24,196 nt of DNA from Serendipita indica DSM 11827 (taxonomy: Eukaryota; Basidiomycota; Agaricomycetes; Sebacinales; Serendipitaceae): positions 1 through 24,196 of the forward strand of contig CAJVGD010000044.1 of the NCBI GenBank assembly GCA_910890315.1. Direction: 5' to 3'. Positions 9,983-19,700 of the stretch are shown here, in pieces (positions within the stretch are counted from its first letter, which is position 1; each line of letters opens with the position of its first letter). The translations under genes were made by a program, and so were the position numbers. Below the pieces are notes generated by a model that was not told where the DNA came from, did not search any database, and saw only the letters and a program-made list of their open reading frames with translations.

Positions 9983-11893
9983 TCAAGCAAAGAGGCGCTT
10001 CGTATAGCTGTGCAAGCCGTGAACGCCTCCTTCGACCTGAGCACTCGCAGTCCGCAGCTCGAAACGCACAACCCCTGCACGTACAGCCTCTTGGAGAGCT
10101 GCGATCGACTGTTGACCGGCGTCCTGAAGTGAATGTTGTAGTCCTGTGTGCAAGTACCTTTTTTCCACAAACGTTAGTAAGCCAGTTTCGACTGAGACTC
10201 TGGATGTTTGAGATTACTCACGGGAGGAATTTGTGAATCGAGCCCTTGTCCTGAACGTCTCCGCTGACACCCTGTGCGACTTTGACCGCAGACGTCTCGG
10301 AGAAGTATCGAGCCGTCGCTGCATTTCCAGTCTCCTTTGCGCCGTTGACTTTTGGGCCACCTTTTCTTTGTCTCACCGGTTGGGGACCAGGTGCCTTTGC
10401 ACCGACGCTGCGCTGCTCCATAGCCTCGATGCTCCCATTCCACGATACGCCTTGACTCGTTTGCCCTCGTGGTAAAGTACTCTCCAAGGCCTCCTCTGTA
10501 CCGGCTAAGAGACCACCCATCATGACAGCACTCGCACCCATTGCGAGTGCCTTGACGATATGACCAACATTGGATATGCCTCCATCCGCAATGACTGGTA
10601 CGCCAAACTTGGATGCGAATTCGGCGACTTGGTAGACGGCTGTAGCTTGCGGACGACCGACGGCCATGACCTCTTGGGTGATACAAATCGACCCACTACC
10701 CATACCAACACGAAGGGCATCGGCTCCTGCATGAATAAGCTTGGCAGCCTGTTCACGCGTAACAACGTTTCCGGCTACAACCTCGAGATCTGGCCATTTT
10801 TGTTTGATCCATTGGATCATTTCAATCTGATAGATCGAGTTACCCTGACTCGAGTCTAGGATGACAATGTCAAGCCCTGCTTCCACGAGCAAGGCCAGAC
10901 GATCGCGGTCAGCTAGGCGCGTTCCGATTGCAGCCGCAGCAGAGCTGCTTTAGTCAGGGACGCTTCGAGGAGAGGGGAAAGTTTTGGTTTTTGAGCAAGT
11001 CGGAACGGGCGAGAAGGGAGACGGCGTCCAGACGCATCGACGATGGGAAGTTTTCCCTTTTTGCAATCTCTGAGTACGTTATTAGCCTCGAGGAGCGTGA
11101 CTCCAGAGGGAGCAGTGACGAGGTCGGTGGTCATGATCGTTTTGAGTGGCGTGGACGGGTCGTGGAACTGGATATCGCGAGAGGTGACGATACCGAGTAG
11201 CTGACCACCTAGGGATCCCGTTGCTATTCCCAAGGCGTTAGCATCAGCACGGACAGACACGAAGGATCAGGGACCAAAAAAAATAAATCTCCGCACATCA
11301 CATCCGAAAGGACGTTGGTCGGAAGAACGAAGGTATGGTATAGAGTTTCTCATCACAGGCGGAATAACAGAAACAAGACGTACAGGTGATGGGGATACCG
11401 CAAAAGCCAAGTCGAGCTTTAATATCCAAGACATCGGCGACCGTGTCATCTGGACCGAGAACGACAGGATCCGAGATGAATCCATTTTCGTGACGCTTTA
11501 CGGCGCGTACCATGGCTGCCTGTTCCTCGGCAGGCTGGTTGTAGTGGATTACACCGATGCCGCCTAGAAGCTAACGTGGAGAGTTTACTAAGCAAAAGTA
11601 AAAGTAATCAAACGTGGTTTACACCGCCATGTTGATTGCCATTGCTTTTTCCGTGACAGTGTCCATGGGGCTACTCATAAACGGCGTTTTCAAGACGACC
11701 CGACGCGTAATTCGGCTCTGTGGAGACGACACTGGCTGGGAAGTCGATGTGACCAGGAAGGAGCAGGAAATCGTTGTGGTGAGCCGCCGTGTTTGATCGA
11801 GCTCATCAACTGGGCAGCCGAAAGTCCATCACGGTCTTCATACGTCGTCGAAAGATGCTCAAGAGCAGTTTTAGGGTCAAGAAACTGAGACAT
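9983..11893 (-). CDS. IMD: Inosine-5'-monophosphate dehydrogenase (IMPDH)
   Basis: IMPDH oxidises IMP to XMP with NAD, the committed step of GTP synthesis, as a cytosolic tetramer. The start is ATG 11893 ([20 protein letters not shown]). Visible blocks, in order: the substrate-site strand [32 protein letters not shown], a CBS pair ([17 protein letters not shown] to [20 protein letters not shown]), [25 protein letters not shown], the active-site Cys loop [37 protein letters not shown], and the flap with the Arg-Tyr pair (ARYFSE...KVAQGVSG). The end is [10 protein letters not shown], close to the usual family C-terminus, stop 9985-9983. Exons fit 11893-11625, 11570-11384, 11223-10222 and 10157-9983, with introns of 54, 160 and 64 bp. 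Frame breaks occur, for example near 10490-10440, where three apparent single-base losses, two of them in T or G runs, together restore the frame. The gene is essential or nearly so, so assembly error is the likeliest cause. Confidence 0.95.
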
Positions 11894-12091
11894 GGCTGCG
11901 GACGAAACGAAGAGCAAAAGACAAGGACAGGGTCAAAGAGGGCTGACAGGGTCGGACCACGAGATCGAATTTTGTGGTGGGGTTCGATGGAAAACTTCGA
12001 AAAGACAAGATCCGACGAGATTTTATGTAATAGAAGTGTAATTGGATAATTAGCATGCTCAAATTGTACATTATGCTTTCGACCTTTAAAC

Positions 12092-12771
12092 CTAGGTGCG
12101 TTTGTTCGCCTCCTTTTCGACCTTTGATGCTGTATCCCGAACACCTGCAGCACTCTTCTCTTTGGCATCCTCGGCCTTGCCCGAGCCCCATGACCACCAC
12201 GAAGATCCAGTGGCTTTTGCAGACTCGACGGTTTGTTCTGTTGCAGCCTAGATGCGCTTAGTATCATCGTGTACTAAGTATAGAGATGGGCCTACCTTTG
12301 TCTTGTCAACCGCCTCCTCTGCCTTGTTGCGTGCCTGCTCGTAGCCACGGAGAGCGTTCTGAGCATCATGTCCATGCTTTTCAGCCTCATATTTCGCCTT
12401 GTCAAGCTTGGCCTCGCCCTCTTTCTGTGTCATTGATTAGCCCTCACGTCTTCATGGTCGAGCAGACTGTCGGACGTACCTTTGTGCTCTGGAGGATGCC
12501 TCACATTCCTTCTTCCATTTCTCACCCTTTGCTTCGGCAGAATGCTGGAGTTCTTTTGCTTTGGCCTTGAGCTCGTCGTCTTTGCCGGTGCTACTGAGAT
12601 AGTACCATCCACCGCCTGCTACAGCGATTGCAGCGACGACTAGCGGGACTGTACTGTTGCCCGTCTTTGGTGGATTGCTGGCGGGCTTGGTCATTGTCGG
12701 TTGAGGACCCGGGTGGCATAGAATCGGCGAGGAGCCGTCGTGCGAAGAGTGCGTGCTGTTGAACGGAGCAT
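12092..12771 (-). CDS. Small mitochondrial single-pass membrane protein with a charged helical tail
   Basis: The start at 12771 gives a classic mitochondrial presequence (MLRSTARTLRTTAPRRFYAT). After a one-base slip near 12695 comes a Pro/Ser linker and a single membrane helix (VPLVVAAIAVAGGGWYYL), then a long Lys/Glu/Ala-rich helical tail (DDELKAKAKELQHSAEAKGE, KEGEAKLDKAKYEAEKHG, ARNKAEEAVDKTK). A C-terminal segment with a Trp cluster (SSWWSWGSGKAEDAKEKS) ends at a TAG at 12094-12092. Introns at 12425-12479 (55 bp) and 12248-12295 (48 bp) have good GT-AG ends. The layout resembles fungal proteins annotated as calcofluor-white-hypersensitive, also a helix followed by an LEA-like charged tail, but I cannot confirm homology. 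A shorter form starting at the internal ATG 12694 would lack the presequence. Confidence 0.7.
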
Positions 12772-13070
12772 TGACGTGGTGAATTTGAGAGTTGGAGTAG
12801 ACTTGGTTGAAAAGACTCGACGCTGGCGAGAGGAGTTTAAGTGTGTCCTTGAAAGTGACGTCAATCTGCAGAGACGAGCGTCATCATCCCGCCACTTGAA
12901 ATCGCCGGTAATGTGTCAAACAGCCGTGGAGAATAAGAATTTAGCAAGCGCGACGCAAAAAGTGGGAAATAATCGTGTTCTACGCTATGGCTTGATCGGT
13001 ACAGTCTTCTTACGGATCGGCGGTCCCCACCTAGAGCACCGTTAGCATTCTGACAGTGAATAAAATACAA

Positions 13071-13637
13071 TTACAACCCTCTCTGCGTCTTCTTTGGCTG
13101 TGGCTCTCGCGCATACACCTTTGGATCTTCGCCTTGTCGAAACTTTTCGAGACACCACAGGAGATACCTGTCGAGGTTGAGCTATATCAAAGCCATTTAA
13201 ACTGTCTCCTACCTTCTTTCCTGGACGGTGAGACCCATCTTGTCCAGCTTTTGGCCGTTGAGTCGGAATAATTCTTCCCAGCTGAGCGTATCGACGTCAG
13301 GGAGTTTTGTTTCGCACTTACTTCTCCCAAATGCTACAAGCAAGCTCTTTGTGTCGTATCCTCCTGTTTGCAGTTGATCAGCGTGTCATTGCATGGCTGT
13401 AACTTGACCTACGCTTGTCCAATGGTACCCGCGTCGCCTCTTCCGACTTTTTCTGCTGTCGAATCATTTCAGGTGTCATTTGAAAAGGAGAAGGCGTGTT
13501 AGGGAACAGCCGCAGCTGGCTCAAACCCGCCAGTGCTTCCTTGTTTGGTCGAGTCCGCCGCGTATAGACGTCCTGGGAGCGCGTAAAACGCCTCGTATGA
13601 CGAGTCTACGCGCGTGGAATTGGGCCACAAATGACAT
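13071..13637 (-). CDS. FYV4: Mitochondrial small-subunit ribosomal protein mS41 (IGR motif)
   Basis: This is a component of the mitochondrial 37S ribosomal subunit. The start MSFVAQFHARRLV at 13637 is followed by Arg-rich sequence typical of a mitochondrial presequence, then LFPNTPSPFQMTPEMIRQQK. The IGR-motif domain (PF09597) follows: KSLLVAFGRSKCETKLPDVD, SWEELFRLNGQKLDKMGLTV, QERRYLLWCLEKFRQGEDP. The C-terminus is REPQPKKTQRGL, TAA at 13073-13071. The 'FGR' in AFGR stands where other members have 'IGR'. Introns fit at 13364-13412 (49 bp) and 13168-13212 (45 bp). A GTAAGT inside the IGR block is not used, because the reading frame passes straight through it. One frame break lies in the presequence near 13595. 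It starts head-to-head with the Tma46 gene 202 bp away. Confidence 0.85.
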
Positions 13638-13839
13638 GGCCAGAAACGTCAAGGTGTCGTGGTGTTCAAACTTGGAGGAGCAACTGACAGGCATGTCGAC
13701 GGCCCGAACCAGGGAAATAGACGACCTTTGACATGTCTTTGATATATTCCTTTGGAAGAATAAGTGGGCGGAACATCCACCAGGCTTGACGCCGACCACA
13801 TCTTTCATCCGAGTCAGACCGCACTGATCATCACACACG
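13638..13839. promoter_or_regulatory. Divergent promoter between mS41 and Tma46
   Basis: The two translation starts are 202 bp apart and face away from each other, so this interval must hold both 5' UTRs and core promoters. An AT-rich TTTGATATATTCC near 13738-13750 is the only TATA-like sequence I see. Shared regulation of the two translation-related genes is an inference. Confidence 0.5.
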
Positions 13840-15194
13840 ATGCCTCCAAAGAAACAAAATGCACCGTCTTCATCAAAGGCTCCCGTCGACAAGGTCAGAT
13901 ATGACAACCAGAACCCAACTGCAGGCGCATACTGACCAATTGGACACTCTATCATCAATACGATGCACTATATAGACGTTTGGGATGAAGAATGTGTGTG
14001 CGAGCATACTTTAGACGACTCGCCGTGTTCACTAATCAGTCCGGATCGTGCGCTACAAATCCAGAAAAACAAGTCGGCCAAAGTGCAAAAGTATGTACAG
14101 CAAGTACAGAACGAACAAGCTCGAGCTGGCAAGACACCGGCTGCTCTGGCCAAGGAGAAAGAGAAAGAATTACGGGCCAAGGAAAAGGCGGCGGAGGAGA
14201 AGCGAAAGAAGGAGGAAGCAGAGCTGTTCAAGCCAGTTCAGGCGGTACAAAAGGTACCGTTTGGTGTTGGTGCGTGTCACGATTCTTCGTTTGCGGCATC
14301 TCAGCAGGGCTGTAGATCCCAAGACTGTCCTGTGCCTACTTTAAAGCCGGTACTTGTGACAAGGGAACAAGTGCAAGTTTAGTCACGACCTAAACGTCGG
14401 AGAAAGGTCGAGAAGAAGGATCTATACAGCGATGCGCGAGAGAGATAAGGAGAACGGTTTGTAGAATCTCTCTATGCGGAAGTTGGCTTACATAAAGTAG
14501 ATACGATGGATAACTGGGACGAGGAAAAGCTACGAAAAGTCGTCCTTTCAAAAGCTGGGAATCCACGGACGACGACCGATATTGTCTGCAAATACTTTAT
14601 CGAGGCGATTGAGACGAAAAAGTTTGGTTGGTTCTGGGAGTGTCCGAATGGTACGCAAGATCGTTTCGTCTCCCATCATACACTCATCTTTATAGGTCAG
14701 GACTGCATGTATCGACACGCGCTTCCGCCAGGCTTTGTACTCAAGTCGGAGAAAAAGGCGCTCGACGATGCGGCCAAGGCGAACACAATCTCTCTCGAAG
14801 AGTTTCTGGAAGTCGAGGTGGGCGATACCACTTCAATAGCTCATAGTCTTACATCCACTAGCGGCACAAATTGGGACCGAATCACACCCGTGACCCCGAA
14901 ACGTTTGCCCAGTGGAAAAAACTCGACTAGACAAGAAGGCTGCAGAGCAAGAAGCGTTGAAAAAGCAAAGGAGACAAAATGCTGCTGGTCGCGTAAATGG
15001 CATGAGTGGACGAGACCTGTTCGACTACCGACCCGAGTGGTTTGAAGAGGAGATGACGAAGGAGATGCAGAAGATGCAGAAGGTGGTGGATGGGATATTG
15101 AGAGGATGCGAAAGAGACCGAGGCAGAGGCAGAACGAGAAGAGGAACTACGGATGGAAGAAATGCGAAAGGAGTTTGAAACAACGTCTGTATAA
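13840..15194 (+). CDS. TMA46: CCCH zinc-finger translation factor Tma46 / ZC3H15 (DRG-family regulatory protein 1)
   Basis: Tma46/ZC3H15 is a ribosome-associated protein that stabilises and partners the GTPase Rbg1/DRG1. The start at 13840 ([18 protein letters not shown]) is followed by an 18-nt exon (13976-13993, TFGMKN) and then [20 protein letters not shown] and a long charged coiled coil. The first CCCH finger is [15 protein letters not shown] with KFSH; the second is [10 protein letters not shown]...WECPNG...[14 protein letters not shown]. Further conserved blocks are [38 protein letters not shown] and an acidic then Glu/Arg-rich tail ending FETTSV, TAA at 15192-15194. Introns fit at 13894-13975, 13994-14064, 14270-14315, 14457-14500, 14651-14695 and 14818-14861. 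At least five one-base losses break the frame, several in runs (for example the A run near 14920). Confidence 0.93.
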
Positions 15195-15361
15195 TAGATC
15201 ATCCTCTCTCCGGCTTGGGTTGTCGCCGTTGAGCGCAGGTACCAGGATCTATTGCAGGTTGAACTCGACACCGTCCGCGTTTCCTGCCAGAGGCCATCGA
15301 CCGATTGAACAAATACTGAGAAACTCAATTTTACGCGTTCAACTCTGTTCAACCACGTATC

Positions 15362-16251
15362 ATGTCTTACGGGCCTCTTGTTGGTCCGAGGACATTCGAC
15401 AACTTGAGGAGTATTCTCTCTCTCCGCGAACGCAAGTGGTGGTTACATCCAGAACTATCTTTCTCTACGGGAGGCGAAGTTCCAGTCCCAGGTCCTCCTG
15501 TGGAGGAACAGCGCGTCATCATGTATCATCATCATGTGACGACATGCAGGACGAGTCAGTCAGGTACACATTGCTTCTTTCGTATGATCCTATCCTTCAT
15601 CATGACGAACCATGGACCTGTTCAGTAGAGCCTGACTTATTACAGGAAGAGCAATCCTAGCCCCGGAGGTGGTTCGCTCTAGCGTTTGTAGAGATACCCC
15701 ATTCAGAGGATTCGGATGAAACAGAGCAGGATTACTCTGCTTCACGTACGACACAGATGCTAGGATGACCGGGCGACTATAAGCTACTGCTCAACTTCTT
15801 TCATCACCTATACAACGGCTTGAACGACATCAGCGAGAAGGCTCTGCGACTCGTCAGCAATGCCCGAAAGAAACGGAATCTCTCCTATTCGTTGGGAGTA
15901 CCCACGAGCGCACCGGCAAGGCGTACCGCTCGAGCGGACAGCGAGCCTAAAACAACAGGAATTGCGCAGGGAATTCACGACCTCGCGAGCAATGAGACTT
16001 TAGAGGTAAACAAAGGCTCAAGTGGCCCTTGCGACGCCACGAATCCGCCAGCGGGAAATGAGGATCACATTGATACAGCTGCCACTATGGAGCCACCCAA
16101 GATGTACTCTTTGAGTGCCCAATTGCCTGCTTTGGAGGATCCAATGCAGTGCAGCACCGGACAGTCCCGGATGAGGTGTGCAGACAGTTACCTAAAGAAT
16201 CCGGTCTTTGCGTATGTGAAGAAGACAAACATAACCGCGACTAGGCCATAG
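15362..16251 (+). CDS. Hypothetical protein, unrecognised, ~270 aa
   Basis: The start MSYGPLVGPRTFDNLRSILS continues LRERKWWLHPELSFSTGGEV and PGPPVEEQRVIMYHHH. After an apparent slip it reads DDMQDESVR to a GT donor at 15564. An 82 bp intron (15564-15645, TTACAG) leads to KSNPSPGGGSL, then an acidic segment (EIPHSEDSDETEQDY), then DYKLLLNFFHHLYNGLNDIS and EKALRLVSNARKKRNLSYSL, and a low-complexity tail to a stop at 16251. The last ~60 bp overlap the 3' end of the convergent membrane-protein gene, so the true end may be earlier. The two conserved-looking halves suggest a real gene, but I do not recognise it. Confidence 0.5.
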
Positions 16252-16731
16252 AATATGGATAAGACGACTGTCAAATGACGGGTGTTAGCCATCGAGTCTA
16301 TGTACGAGTAGATATAATGTACGACCCTCCAGGCGGGAAGCCAATGAGCATCCGCCCGTCCCTTCCAGCAGCGCAAGGATGACGCCCCAGAATACATAGC
16401 TACTCAAGCGAAAATGATAATACGACTGCTACAGTAAACTTGACATCGTCAGGAGTGAGCAATCGCAGCGAGCCTCGACGAAATAATAAGGAGTGTGTAC
16501 AAGGAGCGCCAGGCGGGTTAAATGGTCGTTCTGGGCTCTTAGCACAATGGGTTTATGGTTACAAATGTAGTATACGTTGACATTCGTGTATGGGAACTGG
16601 CAGAACAAGGGTGAAACCGTGCACTCGTCCCCTGCTTCGATATTCAATGATGTAGAGTAAATAGATGCAAGTATTCTGTCCATTTTCTGTGATATGCCCC
16701 ACCAGGAGACAGTCGGCGTCTGATAATTCAA
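16188..16731 (-). CDS. Small putative membrane protein divergent from NACHT gene, copy 1
   Basis: The start MNYQTPTVSWWGISQKMDRI lies 47 bp from the NACHT start on the other strand; an inner ATG at 16683 is possible. A Cys-containing block (EAGDECTVSPLFCQF, then YTNVNVYYIC) is followed, across small frame slips, by a block matching copy 2 (GSLRLLTPDD, KFTVAV). It ends with a clear hydrophobic segment (RHLTVVLSIFYGLVAVMFVF, then FTYAKTGFF) and a stop near 16188. Both this gene and copy 2 at 21902-22405 keep the same protein blocks (VSP-FC-F-Y-N---YY-C; LTPDD-KFTVAV; RHLT-VLSIFY), which argues for a coding sequence. The family is not recognised, and the exact frame in the middle is uncertain. 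Confidence 0.48.
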
Positions 16732-16777
16732 CCCGAGAGAGTGACAGACGCCATTCTTGGAACCATCCGCGTTGGCA
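16732..16777. promoter_or_regulatory. Short divergent spacer between membrane-protein gene and NACHT gene, copy 1
   Basis: Only 46 bp separate the outermost ATG of the minus-strand gene from the NACHT ATG at 16778, so the two 5' UTRs or promoters must overlap the neighbouring gene. If the minus gene starts at its inner ATG (16683) the spacer is 94 bp. The equivalent spacer in copy 2 is about 140 bp and contains roughly 50 bp not matched in copy 1. Confidence 0.35.
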
Positions 16778-19700
16778 ATGCCACCTCAAAGTCGACCAAA
16801 CCAAATCAAGATCTCTCTACTGCTGCAGGAAGATCTTCAAGCAAGAGGATCAACTACAAAATGCGGCCAGCATCGCACTGGATGTAATCGCAAATGTAGC
16901 AGAGGCGTCGGATATCCTCGCTCCTCTCACGGCAGCCTGTAGAACAACAAAGTCAATCATAGACGTCAAGCAAGTAAGTAGATACACCGAATACCACTGG
17001 CTGATCAACTAACAGACCATCGATGACAATCAAGGGGACTGGAACGACCTAGTACGCCGCCTGGAGCAATATATGTGGGCTGTCGAGAGCCAAATCGATT
17101 CTCTCGAAAAGTATCCTCCTGAGGATAGGGCTGTCGACGAGGCGTTCAGCCAGCCCCTCATTCATTATGTCGAGTAAGCCGGCACATCAACTCTGGCTCA
17201 GTCGACTGATTGATGCAGACTTCTCGAGGATATTCATTGCGCCATTGTCAATGATGCGCATAACCGACGCCGCACCAGCCGCAATGCTTTTACAGCCATC
17301 GGAGATGTGAGATCGACGCTGGGATGATTGTTAAATTCAATCAAGAAATCGAGGACCGACATAGGCAATTCATGGTGAGGGCTTCCGGTCATATAGTCAA
17401 AATCTGACCTGCGAAATAGGCCGCTTTGGATCTGTTCATTGGACACCGCGTTCAGGTCATCGAACGGAATACCAAGGCCACCAAGTCGGACGGTAAGCAA
17501 GGACTCGCTCAATAAGAGGCTCGCTAAAATGTCCAAGTCGATGCATCTTTCATATTCCAACTCCCCATGGTGGCATTCGTCCCATCCTCGGTACACACCA
17601 CCTGTCTACAAGGCACACGTCAGGCTGTTCTCCAGACAATCCGGAACTGGGCCGAGGACGATACTTCGGATAAGCCAATATTCTGGCTTTGCGACATAGC
17701 TGGCTCTGGCAAGTCCACGGTCGCAATGTCAGTAGCGACGTTGTGCCGCACGGAGAGAACTTTAGGAGGCCAGTTTTTCTTTTCAATGTCCAGTAACGAT
17801 ACGTCGACCACCGAAAAGTTCTGTTCGACTATGGCAAGAGATCTTGTCCATCACATTCCAGAACTCGCACCGCACGTCGCCGATACTGTGAAGCGAAATC
17901 CTTCGATCATGCAAGCTCACTTGAAAAGCAGTTCCGCACTCATCACCGATCCTCCGCCATCGACGGAGGGCGTGTAGTTCTCATTGTCGACGCTATAGAC
18001 GAGTGCAAATCCGGACCTCAGCGAAGGGAGCTTCTCGACACGCTCGCTAAAGCCGTTCAAGAAAGCAGGAACGTCAAGATCTTCATTACGAGTCGGCCAG
18101 ACCTGTCATCGAATCAGTTCTTCAGCCACTCTCGATCAAATCTAAACTGGAAGACCGACTCCACGATATCAAACATCGTGACAACGTGGATGACATCGCG
18201 GCCTATATCCACCAATCACTCTACACCGTTCTGCCCCAGGACAAGAGGCAGCGGCTGATTGAGAAGTCGAGCGGATTGTTCATCTGGGCCAGTACTGCGT
18301 GTCGGATGCTCAATAACGAGGCCACGTTGGAAAGCCACGAGAGGATATATGATCGCTTAATCTCGGCGGACCAAACTGGAGATATAGATGATGTATACAA
18401 ACTCATCCTCGAGCGCATACCCCCAGAACACAATGCCATGCTGTGCAATATGCTCGCACTGCTGCTTGCTGCATTCGAACCCCCTACCGTATACGATCTG
18501 GACGACATTCTCCAACACACCGGAATAGGCGGGAGTGCCAAGGCGTTGGTCCAAAGCCTTGGAAGCGTTCTTATCGAGGACAAAACAACAAAAACCATTC
18601 AATTTCGTCATCCTACTCTAGTCGAGTATTTGCGACGTTGCTGTATCGCTCCAATCCCCGAAAACCCGAACAAAGTCTACATCGACATCCACAATGCACA
18701 TGGGCAGCTTTCGTCGTGGTGTTTCAATAATCTCGAATCACGAAAGGAAGGACTCAAGTTCAATATATGTGGAGTTGAGTCGTCATTCTACCGAAACCGA
18801 GATTTCCTGGATCTGGAGGCGAGAATATCAAGGTCTATTCGAAGAAACCTTCGATATTCCAGTTTACATTGGCCATTTCATATTGCCCAAGCAGATATCG
18901 AGTGGAGAAGCAAGCTCGGAAATAAAATCGAGCAGAGATTATTCGTGCGCCATATGCACTATATTGGATGGAGGTTCTGAGCTTCGTTGAAGTGTCTCGG
19001 GCCATTGACGGCCTTCGGGCCATGATACACAATACAGTGAGTGCCTCATTTCAGTACATTCTTGCCCTTGATTTAACACGACATGAAGACGGAAGAGAGA
19101 GGCTAAGTGTCGTATAACGGACTTAAGGCAGTTTATGATGGCATTTTCAGTACCTATTCAAGAAAGTGCACCGCATATCTACATTTCAGCGCGCTTCCAT
19201 TCACGCCAACAAGATCTACACTACATATTGAGGGCCTAACGATGCATGGAAACACCCTCAATGTGACCAACGGGCAGGAGAGATGCCGGGACTTCCAGAA
19301 GCGCTTCGAGGACATACAAAGTCTGTGACGGCGATCGCATTCTCACCAGACGGCTTGCGAATCCTCTGGCTCAGAGATAATACAATTCGACTATGGGACG
19401 CGGAGACTGGTCAGTCATTAGGCGAGCCACTGCGAGGTCACACAGGCTCGGTCAATGCCGTCTCATTCTCACCAGACGGCTCCCAAATTGCCTCTGGGTC
19501 TAACGATGAGACAATTAGACTATGGAATGCGGAGACTGGCCAGTCGTTGGGAGAACCATTCCGAGGCCACCAAGGCTCGGTCAATGCCGTCGCATTCTCA
19601 CCAGACGGCTCCAAAATTGCCTCTGGGTCTAACGATGACACAATTCGACTATGGGATGCGGAGATGGCCAGCCGCTGGGAGAGCCACTTCTAGGCCACAC

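Noticed and set aside
10174-10686. 170-codon minus-strand ORF in another frame
   Set aside because: Most of it is a shadow of the IMP dehydrogenase coding frame. Only a short part (EYF...) is the real frame between apparent base losses.
13315-13345. GTAAGT donor and a possible third intron inside the mS41 IGR domain
   Set aside because: Splicing there would shift the frame and remove conserved residues. Reading straight through gives the expected FGRSKCETKLPD...SWEELF.
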